64,000 nucleotides of DNA from Piscinibacter sp. HJYY11 (lineage in GTDB: Bacteria; Pseudomonadota; Gammaproteobacteria; Burkholderiales; Burkholderiaceae_C): NCBI RefSeq assembly GCF_016735515.1, contig NZ_JAERQZ010000001.1:1240001-1304000 (forward strand), in the 5' to 3' direction. A program made the translations under genes and the position numbers. Position 1 is the stretch's first letter. Every line of letters begins with the position of its first letter. Shown here one piece after another: positions 42,776 through 52,531 of the stretch. Below the pieces are notes generated by a model. It saw only the letters and a program-made list of their open reading frames with translations. It was not told the origin of the DNA and did not search any database.

Positions 42776-44344
42776 ATGAGCAGCGCTCCCGAAGCAGCAG
42801 CCTCCGCATCCGTGCCGGCGGCGCGCGAGCCCGCGCCGGTCCATCGCTGGCTCGCGGCCCTGGTGGCGGCACTTGCCGTCGTCGCGCTCGTGGGCTGGGT
42901 CACCGGGCTGCCTCGGCTGACCACCTTCGTCCAGGGACGGCCCACACTTGCGCCCATGACGGCCATCGTCCTCCTGCTGGCGGCCAGGGCCATGGCCGCA
43001 CTGCCGGAGGACAAGGCGATCGCCCTGCGCTACGGGCTCGCCCAGGCGGCCTGCGGTCTCTTCATCATGGTGGCGCACCAGTTCGCCCTGCCGGCCACCG
43101 ACACCTTGGTGCCCTCGTTCTGGTGGTCGTCGCGCCTGAGCGGCCTGGCGTTTGCGATGTCGGGCCTGGCGACGGTGCTGCTCGCGCTGCGGCGGTTTGC
43201 CGCGGGGCAGATCGTGGCACTGGGGGTGTTGCTGCTGGCCTCGCTGCTCGGGCTCGGGCACGTCTTTCCCGATGCGGACCTGTATACGCTGATGCCCGGC
43301 ACCGGGGTCGCGATCCCGAGCGTGCTGGCGTTCGTGGTGCTGTCCATCGGCCAGCTGCGGGCCTGCCACACCCGGGGCATCGCGGGCGCGCTGACGCGGC
43401 ACAGTGCGGCCGGTCGAGCGGGGCTGCGGCTGCTGTCCGTCGGATTGTTCTCGGTGCTCGGGCTGACGGTCGCGGTGGTCATCGCGCGGCGGCATGGCCT
43501 CTTCGACGCCGATACCGCGGTCTTGCTGGTCGCCTGGGGCGCCATCGCCCTTCTGGGCAGCGCGCTGTGGGGACTGGCGGTCGCCGTGGCGCGCGTCGAG
43601 GCGGCGCGACAGGTCGCCGAAGAGGAGCGCGACCGTGTGCAGCGCATGGTCGCGGCGGCCGTGGCGCACGACTTGCGCAATCCGCTGTCGACGGCGGTGG
43701 CCACCGCATCGCTGCTGCAGCGCCAGGTGGCCGAGCTGCAAGCCACCGCCGCGCTGCAACGCCTGCAGAGAAGCCACCGGCGCCTCGACCGACTGCTGCG
43801 CTCGCTGCTGGACAGCATGACCGTGAGCGCCGGCAAGCCATTGGCCCTGAAGATGGGCCCCTGCGCACTGCATGAGCTGGTGGCCGAGGTGGTGGCTGAG
43901 AACGAGGCGGCCCTGGCCGGGCGCCTGAGCTGCGAAGGCGAAGCCCACGGCTGGTGGGACCGCGACGCGATGCTTCGTGTCATCGAGAACCTGGTGCTCA
44001 ACGCCGTGAAGTACGGCGACCGCGACAGCCCCATCGTGTGCCGCATCACCCCCATGGACTCGACCGACGTGCTCCTGGAGATCGGCAACCAGGGCGCAGC
44101 GATTCCGCACGCGGAGTGGGAGACGATCTTCCATCCCTTCACCGGGGGCCAGGAAACGGCGCGCCGCCAGCCCGGCGGCTGGGGCGTCGGGCTCGCGTAT
44201 GCCAAGGCGGTGGCCGTCGGTCACGGCGGCAGCATCGGCGTCACCAAGTCCGACGCCACCGGCACGACCTTCAGCTTGTGGCTTCCGCTGGACGCGAGGC
44301 CTCACGCGCTGCTGTTGGAACCTGGCCATACCGGCCTTCGATGA
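42776..44344 (+). CDS. Membrane-bound sensor histidine kinase
   Basis: 522 residues from ATG at 42776 with GGAAGG upstream. Seven to eight hydrophobic segments (about 25-265) form an MHYT/MASE-like membrane sensor of unknown ligand. HisKA has phospho-accepting His in VAAAVAHDLRNPLSTA (about 303), and the ATPase domain has N-box IENLVLNAVKYGD, then GNQGAAIP in place of the usual DNGxGI and GGWGVGLAYAKAV. The altered G1 box (no Asp) may lower activity. The 3' end overlaps the convergent SRPBCC gene by 74 bp. No adjacent response regulator. Confidence 0.88.
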   Translation: MSSAPEAAASASVPAAREPAPVHRWLAALVAALAVVALVGWVTGLPRLTTFVQGRPTLAPMTAIVLLLAARAMAALPEDKAIALRYGLAQAACGLFIMVAHQFALPATDTLVPSFWWSSRLSGLAFAMSGLATVLLALRRFAAGQIVALGVLLLASLLGLGHVFPDADLYTLMPGTGVAIPSVLAFVVLSIGQLRACHTRGIAGALTRHSAAGRAGLRLLSVGLFSVLGLTVAVVIARRHGLFDADTAVLLVAWGAIALLGSALWGLAVAVARVEAARQVAEEERDRVQRMVAAAVAHDLRNPLSTAVATASLLQRQVAELQATAALQRLQRSHRRLDRLLRSLLDSMTVSAGKPLALKMGPCALHELVAEVVAENEAALAGRLSCEGEAHGWWDRDAMLRVIENLVLNAVKYGDRDSPIVCRITPMDSTDVLLEIGNQGAAIPHAEWETIFHPFTGGQETARRQPGGWGVGLAYAKAVAVGHGGSIGVTKSDATGTTFSLWLPLDARPHALLLEPGHTGLR

Positions 44345-45008
44345 AGGCCTTCATGCAGGCGAGGTCGCGGCCGAGGTCCTGCCGGGGGTTGCGGCCGAAG
44401 AGGCTCGCGACCAGATGCCCGAGCAGGTTGCCGGGCGGTCGATAGCTCATCGACACCGTGGCGCGGGTGCCGAGCGCAATGGGCTCGAGCTCGACGCGTC
44501 CGCTGTGCTGCACCGCGCTGCCCGGCTCGCTGCGCCAGGCCAGCAGCCGGCCGGGCTCGCGGACGGTGATGACGGAGTTCCATTCGATCGGCACGTCGGC
44601 CGGGCCCTTGACCTTCCAGTGCGAGCGGTTGGGGCCGGTGCGGTGCACATCGTCGACGAGCGACATGAAGCGCGGGAAGTTCTCGTACTCGCACCACACG
44701 TCGTACACCTGCTTGAGGCTCGCCGCAATCTCGACCGAGCCCGACATGTGGATCGGCGCGCGCCGCCTCGTCGCCAGCACCACGAGCGTGGCCGCCGCCA
44801 CGCCGGCCGCGATGCCGACACGCACGCCGGTCTGCTTCTGGAAGCGTGGCCTGCGCGCGACCGGGCGGGCGGGGCTCGCGTGCTGTCGAAGGCCGGGCTC
44901 ACGGGGCGGTGACATCCGGCGCTCGAGCCAGGCCTTGAGGCCGATGCCCAGCAGCATGGTGGTGACCTGCTGCTTCAGGCCGATCTGGGGGCGTGGGGCT
45001 GAATTCAT
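44271..45008 (-). CDS. SRPBCC (polyketide cyclase/START-like) protein with membrane helix
   Basis: 245 residues from ATG at 45008. An N-terminal basic region and one hydrophobic helix (VRVGIAAGVAAATLVVLA, about 63-80) precede a SRPBCC domain (about 85-225): MSGSVEIAASLKQVYDVWCEYENFPRFMSLVDDVHRTG, HWKVKGPADVPIEWNSVIT and FIEGRYGQ. The family binds hydrophobic ligands in a deep cavity; membrane-anchored members with this shape accompany DUF3618/phage-holin-like envelope genes. It has a clear sigma-54-type promoter 33 bases upstream, and its 3' end overlaps the kinase gene. Confidence 0.85.
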   Translation of the reverse strand: MNSAPRPQIGLKQQVTTMLLGIGLKAWLERRMSPPREPGLRQHASPARPVARRPRFQKQTGVRVGIAAGVAAATLVVLATRRRAPIHMSGSVEIAASLKQVYDVWCEYENFPRFMSLVDDVHRTGPNRSHWKVKGPADVPIEWNSVITVREPGRLLAWRSEPGSAVQHSGRVELEPIALGTRATVSMSYRPPGNLLGHLVASLFGRNPRQDLGRDLACMKAFIEGRYGQVPTAAREASRPAEATS

Positions 45009-45051
45009 GGTCGTGGGGCCTTTCTGGTCGCGCTTGGAGGATTTCGACACG

Positions 45052-45067
45052 GGCAAGGCGCATGCCC
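45052..45067 (-). promoter_or_regulatory. Sigma-54-type promoter of the SRPBCC gene
   Basis: On the minus strand GGGCATGCGCCTTGCC, one change in the -24 box, exact TTGC, correct spacing. The predicted start is near 45041. It sits in the 61-bp gap after the tamB stop. Confidence 0.62.
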
Positions 45068-45069
45068 TG

Positions 45070-48000
45070 TCAGTTCCACCGCCAGGTCCAGATCACGTCG
45101 ACCGCGCTTTCCTCGCCGCTCTGTGCGCGCACGGTGAATCGGCGTGCGGCGCGGTAGATGAGCTGCCAGGAGCCCGCGGCCGCGTTGAAGCCGCGCTCGT
45201 AGGCCACGAACCATCGTTTGGACAGCTGCTTGCCCACCGTGACCACCGTTTCGCGCAGCTCGCCCGAGTCGCCGCGCGCGACCGAGAGCTCGTCGATGCC
45301 CAGCTTCTTGAGCGTGCCGCCCGAGGGGTTGCCGCCCTCGCCGGCCAGCAGCGCGAGCGCGGCGCGTTGCAGCAGCGCCGTCTCGGCGCGGCCCATGCCC
45401 TCGGGCTCGCGGCCCATCACGATCCACGAGATCTTGTCCATCTCGCTCATCTCGGGCTCGCTGTAGAGGCGGATGCGCGGATCGGCGGCGCTGCCTTGCA
45501 CCGCCACGCCCACGCGCACGTCGATGTCGGGGCGCACCGCGAGGATGTCGAGCCGCGGCGTGGCGAGGTCGCCGCTGAAGGTGATGACCCCGCGCTCGAT
45601 GGCGAGGTTCTGGCCGTAGGCGGTGTAGGTGCCTTCGTCGGTGCGCAGCGTGCCGTTCACTGCCAGCACGCCCTCGGGCGTGGTGATGCGCAGGCGGCCC
45701 TTGAGCAAGGTGTCGATGCCGCGGCCGCGCAGGCGCAGGTCCTGGCCCAGGTCGACGGCGAGCTGCACGTTGGCGCGCGCGAGGGCCCCCGGCGAGGCAT
45801 CGTCTTTCGCGACGGCGGGGCCGGTGGCATTGACCTGCACCACGGTCACGTCTTCGTCGAGCGAGGGTGCATCGGCCTGCGAGATGTCGATGCGGCCCTG
45901 GTCGACGGTGAAGCGGCCATCGAGGTCGAGCGCCTGTTCGCGAAAGCGCAGGTTGGCGTCGCCGCTCACCACCACGCGCCGGTCGACACGGCCCAGCGCG
46001 AGCAGCCGCTCGGCCTTGAGCTGCAGCTGCGCCTGCGGTGAGGCGCCGAACTGCGCACCGCCCTCCACGCGCACGGTGCCGTCGCCACCGCGGAAGACGA
46101 GCCGCTCGAGCGTGGCGCGTTCGCCGTCGAGCGCGAGGGCAAGCTCGCCTTCGGTGAGTTGCACGCCTTGCAGCAGGTTGGCGACCTGCAGGCCGCTGCC
46201 GGTCACCCGCCCGCGGTACTCGGGCGCGCCGACCCGGCCACTCAGGCTCGCGTCGGCCTGCAGCCGGCCGCCGATGCGCCAGCCCGCGGGCAGCCAGGCG
46301 CTCCACGCGCCGAGGTCGACCACGCGCAGGTTGAGGCCGCCTTCCATCGCCGCATCGGCGCCGGGCAGCACGGCGTCGGGTGCGGTGCGCAGCGTCTGCG
46401 TGCCGCTCAGCTCGCCGAGCCCGCCACCACGCACCGACTCGCGCAACGTCCACACGCCGTTGCGGGCGACGGCGGCCACGCGAAGCTCGCTCAAGCCGAG
46501 CGCGCGTGGGCCAGCGGCATCGCTCAGGCGCAGGTCACCGCCCTGCCGCTCGAGCACCACGTCGGCGCTGAAGCCTTGGGCACTGGTGGCCTTGAGGCGG
46601 CCGCCCACACGCAGGTCACCACCCCAGCCCATGTGCGGCTGCAGCCGCGCGAGCCAGGGAGCGATGGCGAGCGGCTCGAGCTGCGCATCGACCTCCAGCT
46701 TCGGCGGCGCACCGGCGGTGGCGGGTGCCTCGTAGCTCGCCTGCTGCCAGCGCAGCGTGGCGCCCAGAAGCTCGACCGCGTTGGGTGACAGCGTCGCCTG
46801 CGCCAGGCCACCGGCCGGCGCGAAGCGCAACGCGGCCTGCACGCCCTTCGCCTGCACCCACGGCGTGGCGCCTTCATGGGGCGGGGCCGCGCGCAGCTCG
46901 GCGATCTCGGCGCGCCACTCGCCGCCGCCTGCATTCGCGGGCTGCCAGCGGCCCGCACCTCGCATCGACAGCATGCCGCCGCGCGGCGGGGCCTGGCCTT
47001 GCGACAGGGCGGCATCGGTCCACGCCGGCGGGCGCAGCGGGCTCGTCGCCAGCAGCGACATGCGGTGCGATCGCATGCTGCCGTCGACCTCGGCCTGCAC
47101 ACGGTCAAGCCGCTGCTCGCCACGGGCCAGGGCCGCGGCCTGCAGCGACAGCTGCAGCGGTGCATCGGGGTTGGAGGGTGCGGCGGTCCAGCGCGCGTCT
47201 GCCGAGCCGAGCCGCCAGCTGCCGCCGTCGATCTGCGCCGCGGCCACGCGGCCTTCCGTGCGCAGCGCGGGCCACGCGCCGGTGGCGCTGGCATCGGCGC
47301 GCAGCGAGCCGCTGCGGGGTGCCCACGCCGCGGCACCAGGAATCAGCTCGAAGAGAGGCGTCAGCGCGGCGAGTGCCGGTGCATCGATGTCGACCTGGCC
47401 GCGGTCGGCGCGCGGGTCGGCGGCCAGGGCGACGTCGGCTTTCGCTCGCGCGCCCGCGGCCTGAAGGTCGGCGTTGAGACGCGCGTTGCGATCGGCCGAT
47501 TTCAGCGCCAGGTCGGCCTGCAAGGGGACGCCGGCCAGCCGGCTGTCGCGCAGCTTGACGGTGGCATCGGCCTGCATGGCGAGCAGTCGGTCGCGCAGTG
47601 CTGGTGGTGACGAGGCCGCACCCGCCGGTGCGGAGGCGGCGCTCGGTGCCGCGGCCGCCGGCATGCTGAACGATGCGACCCAATCGCCGTTGAGCACATG
47701 CGGCCCACGGCGCCAGCCCCTGGCGTCGGCGGGGCCGGCCCACCAGTCCGTGGGGTCGAAGCGCGTGAGGCGGCCGGTGCTGCGGCCTTGCCAGCTGCCC
47801 TGCGCCTCGCGCTTCACGTCGGCATCGAGCTTCGCCTGCGCGCCGCCTGCGGCCAGCGTGGCGCGCAGCTCACGCGCGTGCAGGCTGCCATCGGCCGGTA
47901 GCGCGAGGCCGCCATCCAGCGCCAGTTGCACCGGCTGCTGCGAGCCCTGGCGCCGCAATGCGCCGCGCAGGTCGGTGTGCAGCGTGGCGGTGATGCCGTT

Positions 48001-49263
48001 GGCCGGCGTGGCGGGCTTGTCGCCGACCGGGGATGGCACCCCCTCGAGCTTGAGCTGCAGCGGCCCGGTCAGGGTGGCCGGCGCCATGGCCTCGTGCAGC
48101 TGCGCCAGCTGGACGTCGGCGAAGGCCAGGTCGAGCGCGAGCGTGGTGTCCTGCCAGCGGCCGCTGCCCTGCACACGGCCCGCGGGCCGGCTGCCGTGCA
48201 GTTGGAGGTCGAGCGTCTTGAAGTCGAGCCGCGACAAGGCCGCCAGGTCACCCTGCACCAGCGCATGCAGTTCTCGCACCGGCAGGCGCAGCGCGCTCCA
48301 GGGGCCCGGCAGTGCGTTGCTCAGGTCCAGGCGCACGGCCAGGGGCTGGCCGCGGCCGTCGCCCTGCACCACCGCGTTGCCGGTGAGGCGCGTGCCCGGC
48401 AGGCCGGCGGCCAGCGTGGACAGGTCGAGGTCGCGCGTGCTCGCCTGCAGCGCGGCGATGGGCCAGGCCTCGAACGGTGCAAGCGTGGCCTCGGCCTGCG
48501 CTTGCGCGCTGGCACCGGCAGACAGGTTCGCGCGCAGCTGCGGGCGCGGCAAGCTGCCCGCGAGGTCCACACGTGCCTGCAGCGCCTGCGATGCGCCGGG
48601 CAGGCTGGCCACCGTCACGTTGCCGCGCAGGGCCATGTCGCCGGTGGTTCGCAGCGTGAGCTGCGCATCGGCCTGACGCTGCTGCATGCGGGCCGACAGG
48701 CGCTGCACGCGGTGCACCGCGCCGGCCTCGTCGCCCAGGTGCAGATCGGCGGCGAGCGCTTCGATGGGCGGCAGGGTGTTGACCTGCACGGTCGCCACCT
48801 GCAGGCCGCGCACCGCGAACTCGAGCGGCAGGCGCACATGGTCGGGGGCGCCCTGCTTCTGTGCCGTGGGCTCGGGGCCGGGCCGTGTCTGCACCGTCAC
48901 GCGTTGCGCGCGCGGCTCGACGAGCGTGATGCCCAGCCACGCCCCGCTGTACGGCCGCCAGCGCCACTGCAGGTCGCGCCAGCTGAGCTGCTCCACGTCG
49001 ACTGTCAGCGTGGGCGACTGCCACTGCAGCCGCTGCGCGGAGAAGCTGCCGCCATCGGGCCGGCCGCGCATGCCGGTGATCTGCAGGCCCGGCACCTGGC
49101 GCAGCGCCCAGTCGAGGCCGCTGTCGGTGCGCAGCCAGGCGACACCGGCCGCGGCAGCGAGCACGAGGACCAGCACCACGACGCCGAGCGTCGCGAGCGC
49201 GATCACGGCCCAGCGACGACCGGAGCGGCGAACGGGTGCAGGGGCAGGTGCCGTGTCGGCCAT
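45070..49263 (-). CDS. tamB: Translocation and assembly module subunit TamB
   Basis: 1397 residues. An N-terminal signal anchor (WAVIALATLGVVVLVLVLAAAAGVAWL) holds it in the inner membrane. A very long beta-rich AsmA-like body spans the periplasm, and a C-terminal DUF490 domain (about 1060-1397) shows the conserved LRIRGRGIDTLLKGRLRIT-type sequence, VNGTLRTDEGTYTAYGQNLAIERG and AVRPDIDVRVGVAVQGSAADPRIRLYSEPEMSEMDKISWIVMGR, presented here as landmarks. TamB bridges to the outer-membrane protein TamA and supports insertion of beta-barrel proteins or lipid transport. It starts 9 bp after tamA. It is slightly longer than E. coli TamB (about 1260). Confidence 0.95.
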   Translation of the reverse strand: MADTAPAPAPVRRSGRRWAVIALATLGVVVLVLVLAAAAGVAWLRTDSGLDWALRQVPGLQITGMRGRPDGGSFSAQRLQWQSPTLTVDVEQLSWRDLQWRWRPYSGAWLGITLVEPRAQRVTVQTRPGPEPTAQKQGAPDHVRLPLEFAVRGLQVATVQVNTLPPIEALAADLHLGDEAGAVHRVQRLSARMQQRQADAQLTLRTTGDMALRGNVTVASLPGASQALQARVDLAGSLPRPQLRANLSAGASAQAQAEATLAPFEAWPIAALQASTRDLDLSTLAAGLPGTRLTGNAVVQGDGRGQPLAVRLDLSNALPGPWSALRLPVRELHALVQGDLAALSRLDFKTLDLQLHGSRPAGRVQGSGRWQDTTLALDLAFADVQLAQLHEAMAPATLTGPLQLKLEGVPSPVGDKPATPANGITATLHTDLRGALRRQGSQQPVQLALDGGLALPADGSLHARELRATLAAGGAQAKLDADVKREAQGSWQGRSTGRLTRFDPTDWWAGPADARGWRRGPHVLNGDWVASFSMPAAAAPSAASAPAGAASSPPALRDRLLAMQADATVKLRDSRLAGVPLQADLALKSADRNARLNADLQAAGARAKADVALAADPRADRGQVDIDAPALAALTPLFELIPGAAAWAPRSGSLRADASATGAWPALRTEGRVAAAQIDGGSWRLGSADARWTAAPSNPDAPLQLSLQAAALARGEQRLDRVQAEVDGSMRSHRMSLLATSPLRPPAWTDAALSQGQAPPRGGMLSMRGAGRWQPANAGGGEWRAEIAELRAAPPHEGATPWVQAKGVQAALRFAPAGGLAQATLSPNAVELLGATLRWQQASYEAPATAGAPPKLEVDAQLEPLAIAPWLARLQPHMGWGGDLRVGGRLKATSAQGFSADVVLERQGGDLRLSDAAGPRALGLSELRVAAVARNGVWTLRESVRGGGLGELSGTQTLRTAPDAVLPGADAAMEGGLNLRVVDLGAWSAWLPAGWRIGGRLQADASLSGRVGAPEYRGRVTGSGLQVANLLQGVQLTEGELALALDGERATLERLVFRGGDGTVRVEGGAQFGASPQAQLQLKAERLLALGRVDRRVVVSGDANLRFREQALDLDGRFTVDQGRIDISQADAPSLDEDVTVVQVNATGPAVAKDDASPGALARANVQLAVDLGQDLRLRGRGIDTLLKGRLRITTPEGVLAVNGTLRTDEGTYTAYGQNLAIERGVITFSGDLATPRLDILAVRPDIDVRVGVAVQGSAADPRIRLYSEPEMSEMDKISWIVMGREPEGMGRAETALLQRAALALLAGEGGNPSGGTLKKLGIDELSVARGDSGELRETVVTVGKQLSKRWFVAYERGFNAAAGSWQLIYRAARRFTVRAQSGEESAVDVIWTWRWN

Positions 49264-49272
49264 CGACTCGCC

Positions 49273-51093
49273 TCAGAAGGTCACGCCCACGTTGAGGTGC
49301 AGGCGGAACTTGCGCACCTCTTCGCCATAGGCGACGTCGAGGCTCACCGGCCCGATGGGGCTGCGGTAGCGCAGGCCCACGCCGGCGCCCACCGCGGGCT
49401 TGAGGCCACCGAAGCTGTTGGCCGCGCGGCCGGCGTCTACGAAGACCGCGCCCCACAGCTCCGGGATGCGCGCGAGCAGCGGGCGCGCCGCCTCGACGCT
49501 GGTCGTGAAGATGACGCGCCCGCCGGTGTCGACGCCGTTGACCTGCGGCGTGAGCGAGCGGTAGGCGTAGCCGCGCACCGAGTCGTCGCCGCCCGCGCGA
49601 AAGCGCAGCGATTCGGGCACGGTCACGTTGTCGCGCGTGAAGACCTGGCCGAGCTCGACGCGCGACTGCCCATACCAGCGTGCGCTGATCGGCCAGTAGC
49701 CGCGGTAACGGCCGTACAGCCGCGTGAACGGCCCGCGCGCGCCCGGCTCCGACTCGGCCATGCCCGCGCCCACCTGCCCCACCCACACGTTGCCGCGCGT
49801 GGGCAGCACCGGGTCGTCGACGTCGCGCCAGATGCCGTGGTAGTGCAGGCCCAGCGCGTTCGACTGCTCGCGGCCGAGCGCACTGCGGCGCAGCGAGCGC
49901 TCGAACTCCAGGAACACCAGCCGGTCGATCGGCCGTGTGTCCTGCGCGCGGCCCACCCGCAGGCGACCGGAGACGACCGTGTCGGTGTCGGACTCGATGC
50001 GCTCGGCCGCACCGCCGACGAGGTTGCGCCAGAGGCCCGGCAGGACGTGCGTGCTGAGCTCGCCTTCCCACTGGCGGCGCAGCTGCGACACCTCGATCTT
50101 GTTGCGCGCGACGGCGGCCCAGCCGAAGGGCCGGCGATGGAAGTGCTCGACGGTCGTGCGGACGCCGACATCGGCGCTCACGCCCACGCCGAAGGTCGCC
50201 TCCTGCAGCTTGCGCTCGCGCAGGCGCACGTTGACGTCGGCGGCCGACGGGTTCTCGGCATTGGGCCGCACGACCACCGTCGCGCGGTCGAAGAGGTTGG
50301 TGTTCTGCAGGCGCTCCTGGAAGTCGAGCAGCAGCGACTCGGTGGCGATCGTGCCGGGGTCGAAGTTGGCGATGTTGCGCACGGTCTCCTCGTCGTGCGC
50401 CTTGAGGCCGCGGATGCGCAGCGCGCCCGTGCGGTACAGCGGACCGCTGTCGACGCTCATCGCCAGGTCGGCCGCCTGCTGGTCGGCGTCGACGCGCGCC
50501 GAGGTGTCTTGCCACTCGGCGTCGAGGTAGGCCTGGGCGCGCAGCTGCGCCAGCGCGTCGCGCTTGCCGCCGCTCCACAGCGGGTTGCGAAACGGCGAGC
50601 CGGGCGGCAGCGGCCAGTTGTGCCGCAGCGCCTTCTGCGCTTCGCGCGCATGCGGCTCGTCGCGCGCGGTCGACTCGGCCAGCGGCCCGCGCACCTGGAT
50701 GCTCACGTCGCGCACCTGCACACGAGGCCCGGGCTCCACGCGCACGCGCACCACCGGCGGATCGCCTGCCTCGCGCACCACGTCGACCTTGGGGTTGAAG
50801 TAACCCTCGGTCTTCAGGAGCTCGCGCGCCTGGGCGGGCGTCGACGCGACCAGGCGCGAGAGCTCGGTCTCGTCGAGCGTCGTGCCGGCTGCGATGACAT
50901 TCAGCCGTGCCAGGTCGAGGTGCGTCTCGAGCAGGGTCTCGAGCTCACGCGGCGCGTCGACCTCCAGGCGAACGGGTGCAGGAGGCGCCTTCTTTTCGGC
51001 ATCGCCGTCGCGGGTGGCACAAGCCCCCGCGAGCAGACAGGCGCACACGGCCAGCGTGAAGACGACGATGAAACGAGAGCGGGGGAGAGTCAT
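49273..51093 (-). CDS. tamA: Translocation and assembly module subunit TamA (Omp85 family)
   Basis: 606 residues from ATG at 51093; a GTG at 51105 with AGGTGG upstream is an alternative. The signal peptide IVVFTLAVCACLLAGACA is followed by three POTRA domains (about 40-290, e.g. LLKTEGYFNPKVDV, ALRIRGLKAHDEETVRNI) and a 16-strand barrel with the Omp85 lid motif FRAGGDDSVRGYAYRSL and final strand VSLDVAYGE...LHLNVGVTF. The last Phe is the usual outer-membrane insertion signal. It forms a complex with TamB encoded next. A sigma-54-type promoter at 51144-51159 excludes starts further upstream. Confidence 0.95.
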   Translation of the reverse strand: MTLPRSRFIVVFTLAVCACLLAGACATRDGDAEKKAPPAPVRLEVDAPRELETLLETHLDLARLNVIAAGTTLDETELSRLVASTPAQARELLKTEGYFNPKVDVVREAGDPPVVRVRVEPGPRVQVRDVSIQVRGPLAESTARDEPHAREAQKALRHNWPLPPGSPFRNPLWSGGKRDALAQLRAQAYLDAEWQDTSARVDADQQAADLAMSVDSGPLYRTGALRIRGLKAHDEETVRNIANFDPGTIATESLLLDFQERLQNTNLFDRATVVVRPNAENPSAADVNVRLRERKLQEATFGVGVSADVGVRTTVEHFHRRPFGWAAVARNKIEVSQLRRQWEGELSTHVLPGLWRNLVGGAAERIESDTDTVVSGRLRVGRAQDTRPIDRLVFLEFERSLRRSALGREQSNALGLHYHGIWRDVDDPVLPTRGNVWVGQVGAGMAESEPGARGPFTRLYGRYRGYWPISARWYGQSRVELGQVFTRDNVTVPESLRFRAGGDDSVRGYAYRSLTPQVNGVDTGGRVIFTTSVEAARPLLARIPELWGAVFVDAGRAANSFGGLKPAVGAGVGLRYRSPIGPVSLDVAYGEEVRKFRLHLNVGVTF

Positions 51094-51143
51094 CCAGGCG
51101 GTCACGGCAATGCCACCTGCCGTGAGGTGGCGTGTCGCCACGG

Positions 51144-51159
51144 GGCAAAGCGCGTGCCT
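51144..51159 (-). promoter_or_regulatory. Sigma-54-type promoter of tamA-tamB
   Basis: On the minus strand AGGCACGCGCTTTGCC, with exact GGCACG and TTGC and correct spacing. The predicted start is near 51133, 28-40 bases before the alternative tamA starts. Confidence 0.68.
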
Positions 51160-51297
51160 TGACAAGAGCGGGCGTGGAGATCGCGGGCCGGGCCTGCAGC
51201 GCGCGGCCTTCGCCCGGCGTGTGGGTCGATGGCCCGGCGTGGCGCCTCGTGCAGGAGGGTGTAAGGCTTGCCGGTGTCAGGAGACCCGCCCGCTCAT

Positions 51298-52320
51298 TCA
51301 GGGAGCGGTCAGCGCCAGCAGCACGTCGGCGTACCAGGCGCAGTTCAGGCCGAGCGACTCGTCCTGCGCTGCATCCCGTGTGGACATGTCCATGCGGCTC
51401 GAATGCACGCCGAGCAGGTGCCAGCGCGGGCGGCCCAAGGCACGCGGCTCGACGCGCGCGAGCACCGGCGAGCCGCTGCAACCGCGGTGCATGCGCGCGT
51501 CGGTCAGGAAGTAGCCCTGGCCCTGGAAGCGAACACCGTAGCTCGAAGCGATGCCCGCCTGCCTCACCACCGGCAGGTGATGCACCGTGTCGAAGAAGCC
51601 GAGCGGAAAACCCGGGATGACCAGTCGGTCTCCGACGGCAAACAGGTCGAAGCCGCCCTCCATGTGCTTCGGCCCGAAGGCCTGCACGACACTGCCCGCC
51701 GGCATCGCGGCACGGTCGAGCTCGAGCACGGCCACGTCGACCTCTCCGCCCGAGTCTTTCGCCTGGCGCCAGACACTCAGCCCGTCGCGGTGCAGCAGGA
51801 TCGACAGCGTGGCCAACTGCGTGAGGTCACGTGCATCGGTGTGGAACTCGATTTCGATCCGGTCGGGCGCGTGCTCGGTCGGTGCATCGAACAGCACGTG
51901 GCGGCTGGTGACCAGGAAGAGGCGGTCATCGCGCTCGAACAGAAAGCCGCTCGCCGAAGTGAGCCCGACGGCGCCTGAAAAGGTCAGCACACGCGTGACG
52001 CCGAAGAGCGCCTCGTCTCGCTCGTGCTCTGCGGGGCCGGGAGTGGAACGATCGGGCGAGAACGCCGGCCCGGGGTCCGTGGTGCGCCCACGCTCCCAGG
52101 CGTCGCGGCGACCGGACCAGACACGTTCGCTCTCGCCGGTGCTCGAAGGTTGGTTGATCGATTCCAGCATCGGGTTCGTGTCGGGCGACTCACCGCGAGC
52201 GGCCGCCTTGGCGCCCTGTCGCTGAAGCTCGGCATGCTCGGCCGAGACGCCCGGCAAGAACTCATCCGCCGATGGAGGCGGCGCCTTGCGCGTGGGAGGG
52301 GGATTGGGTCCGGAAGGCAC
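51298..52320 (-). CDS. Trypsin-like serine protease (S1-type) with disordered N-terminus
   Basis: 340 residues from GTG at 52320 (CGGAG upstream). The first 105 residues are Pro/Glu/Ser-rich and look disordered. A trypsin-like domain follows with catalytic His in LVTSRHVLFD, Asp in GEVDVAVLEL and Ser in HRGCSGSPVLA (G-x-S-G-S-P), so the triad appears complete. No signal peptide is visible, suggesting a cytoplasmic location unless exported by another route. It lies on the same strand as tamA, 132 bp upstream of the tam promoter region, and may be independent. Confidence 0.85.
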   Translation of the reverse strand: MPSGPNPPPTRKAPPPSADEFLPGVSAEHAELQRQGAKAAARGESPDTNPMLESINQPSSTGESERVWSGRRDAWERGRTTDPGPAFSPDRSTPGPAEHERDEALFGVTRVLTFSGAVGLTSASGFLFERDDRLFLVTSRHVLFDAPTEHAPDRIEIEFHTDARDLTQLATLSILLHRDGLSVWRQAKDSGGEVDVAVLELDRAAMPAGSVVQAFGPKHMEGGFDLFAVGDRLVIPGFPLGFFDTVHHLPVVRQAGIASSYGVRFQGQGYFLTDARMHRGCSGSPVLARVEPRALGRPRWHLLGVHSSRMDMSTRDAAQDESLGLNCAWYADVLLALTAP

Positions 52321-52531
52321 GGGACAACTCCGTTGATGGACTTGTCCCGTCAGGGGCGACGCTTCCGCCGGTGGCGCTTCAAGTGGTTCGCTGTGGGGCG
52401 CGTTGCGTGGAGCACCCCATCGCTTTGCAATGTACGCGCAAAGGCCTGGGGCGCATAGCGTGCCTCATGCGCAACCAGGGTCGAAGGCGAAGCCACTTGC
52501 CAAAGGCGCGAGGGGCTTCGTTGGCGGTGTG

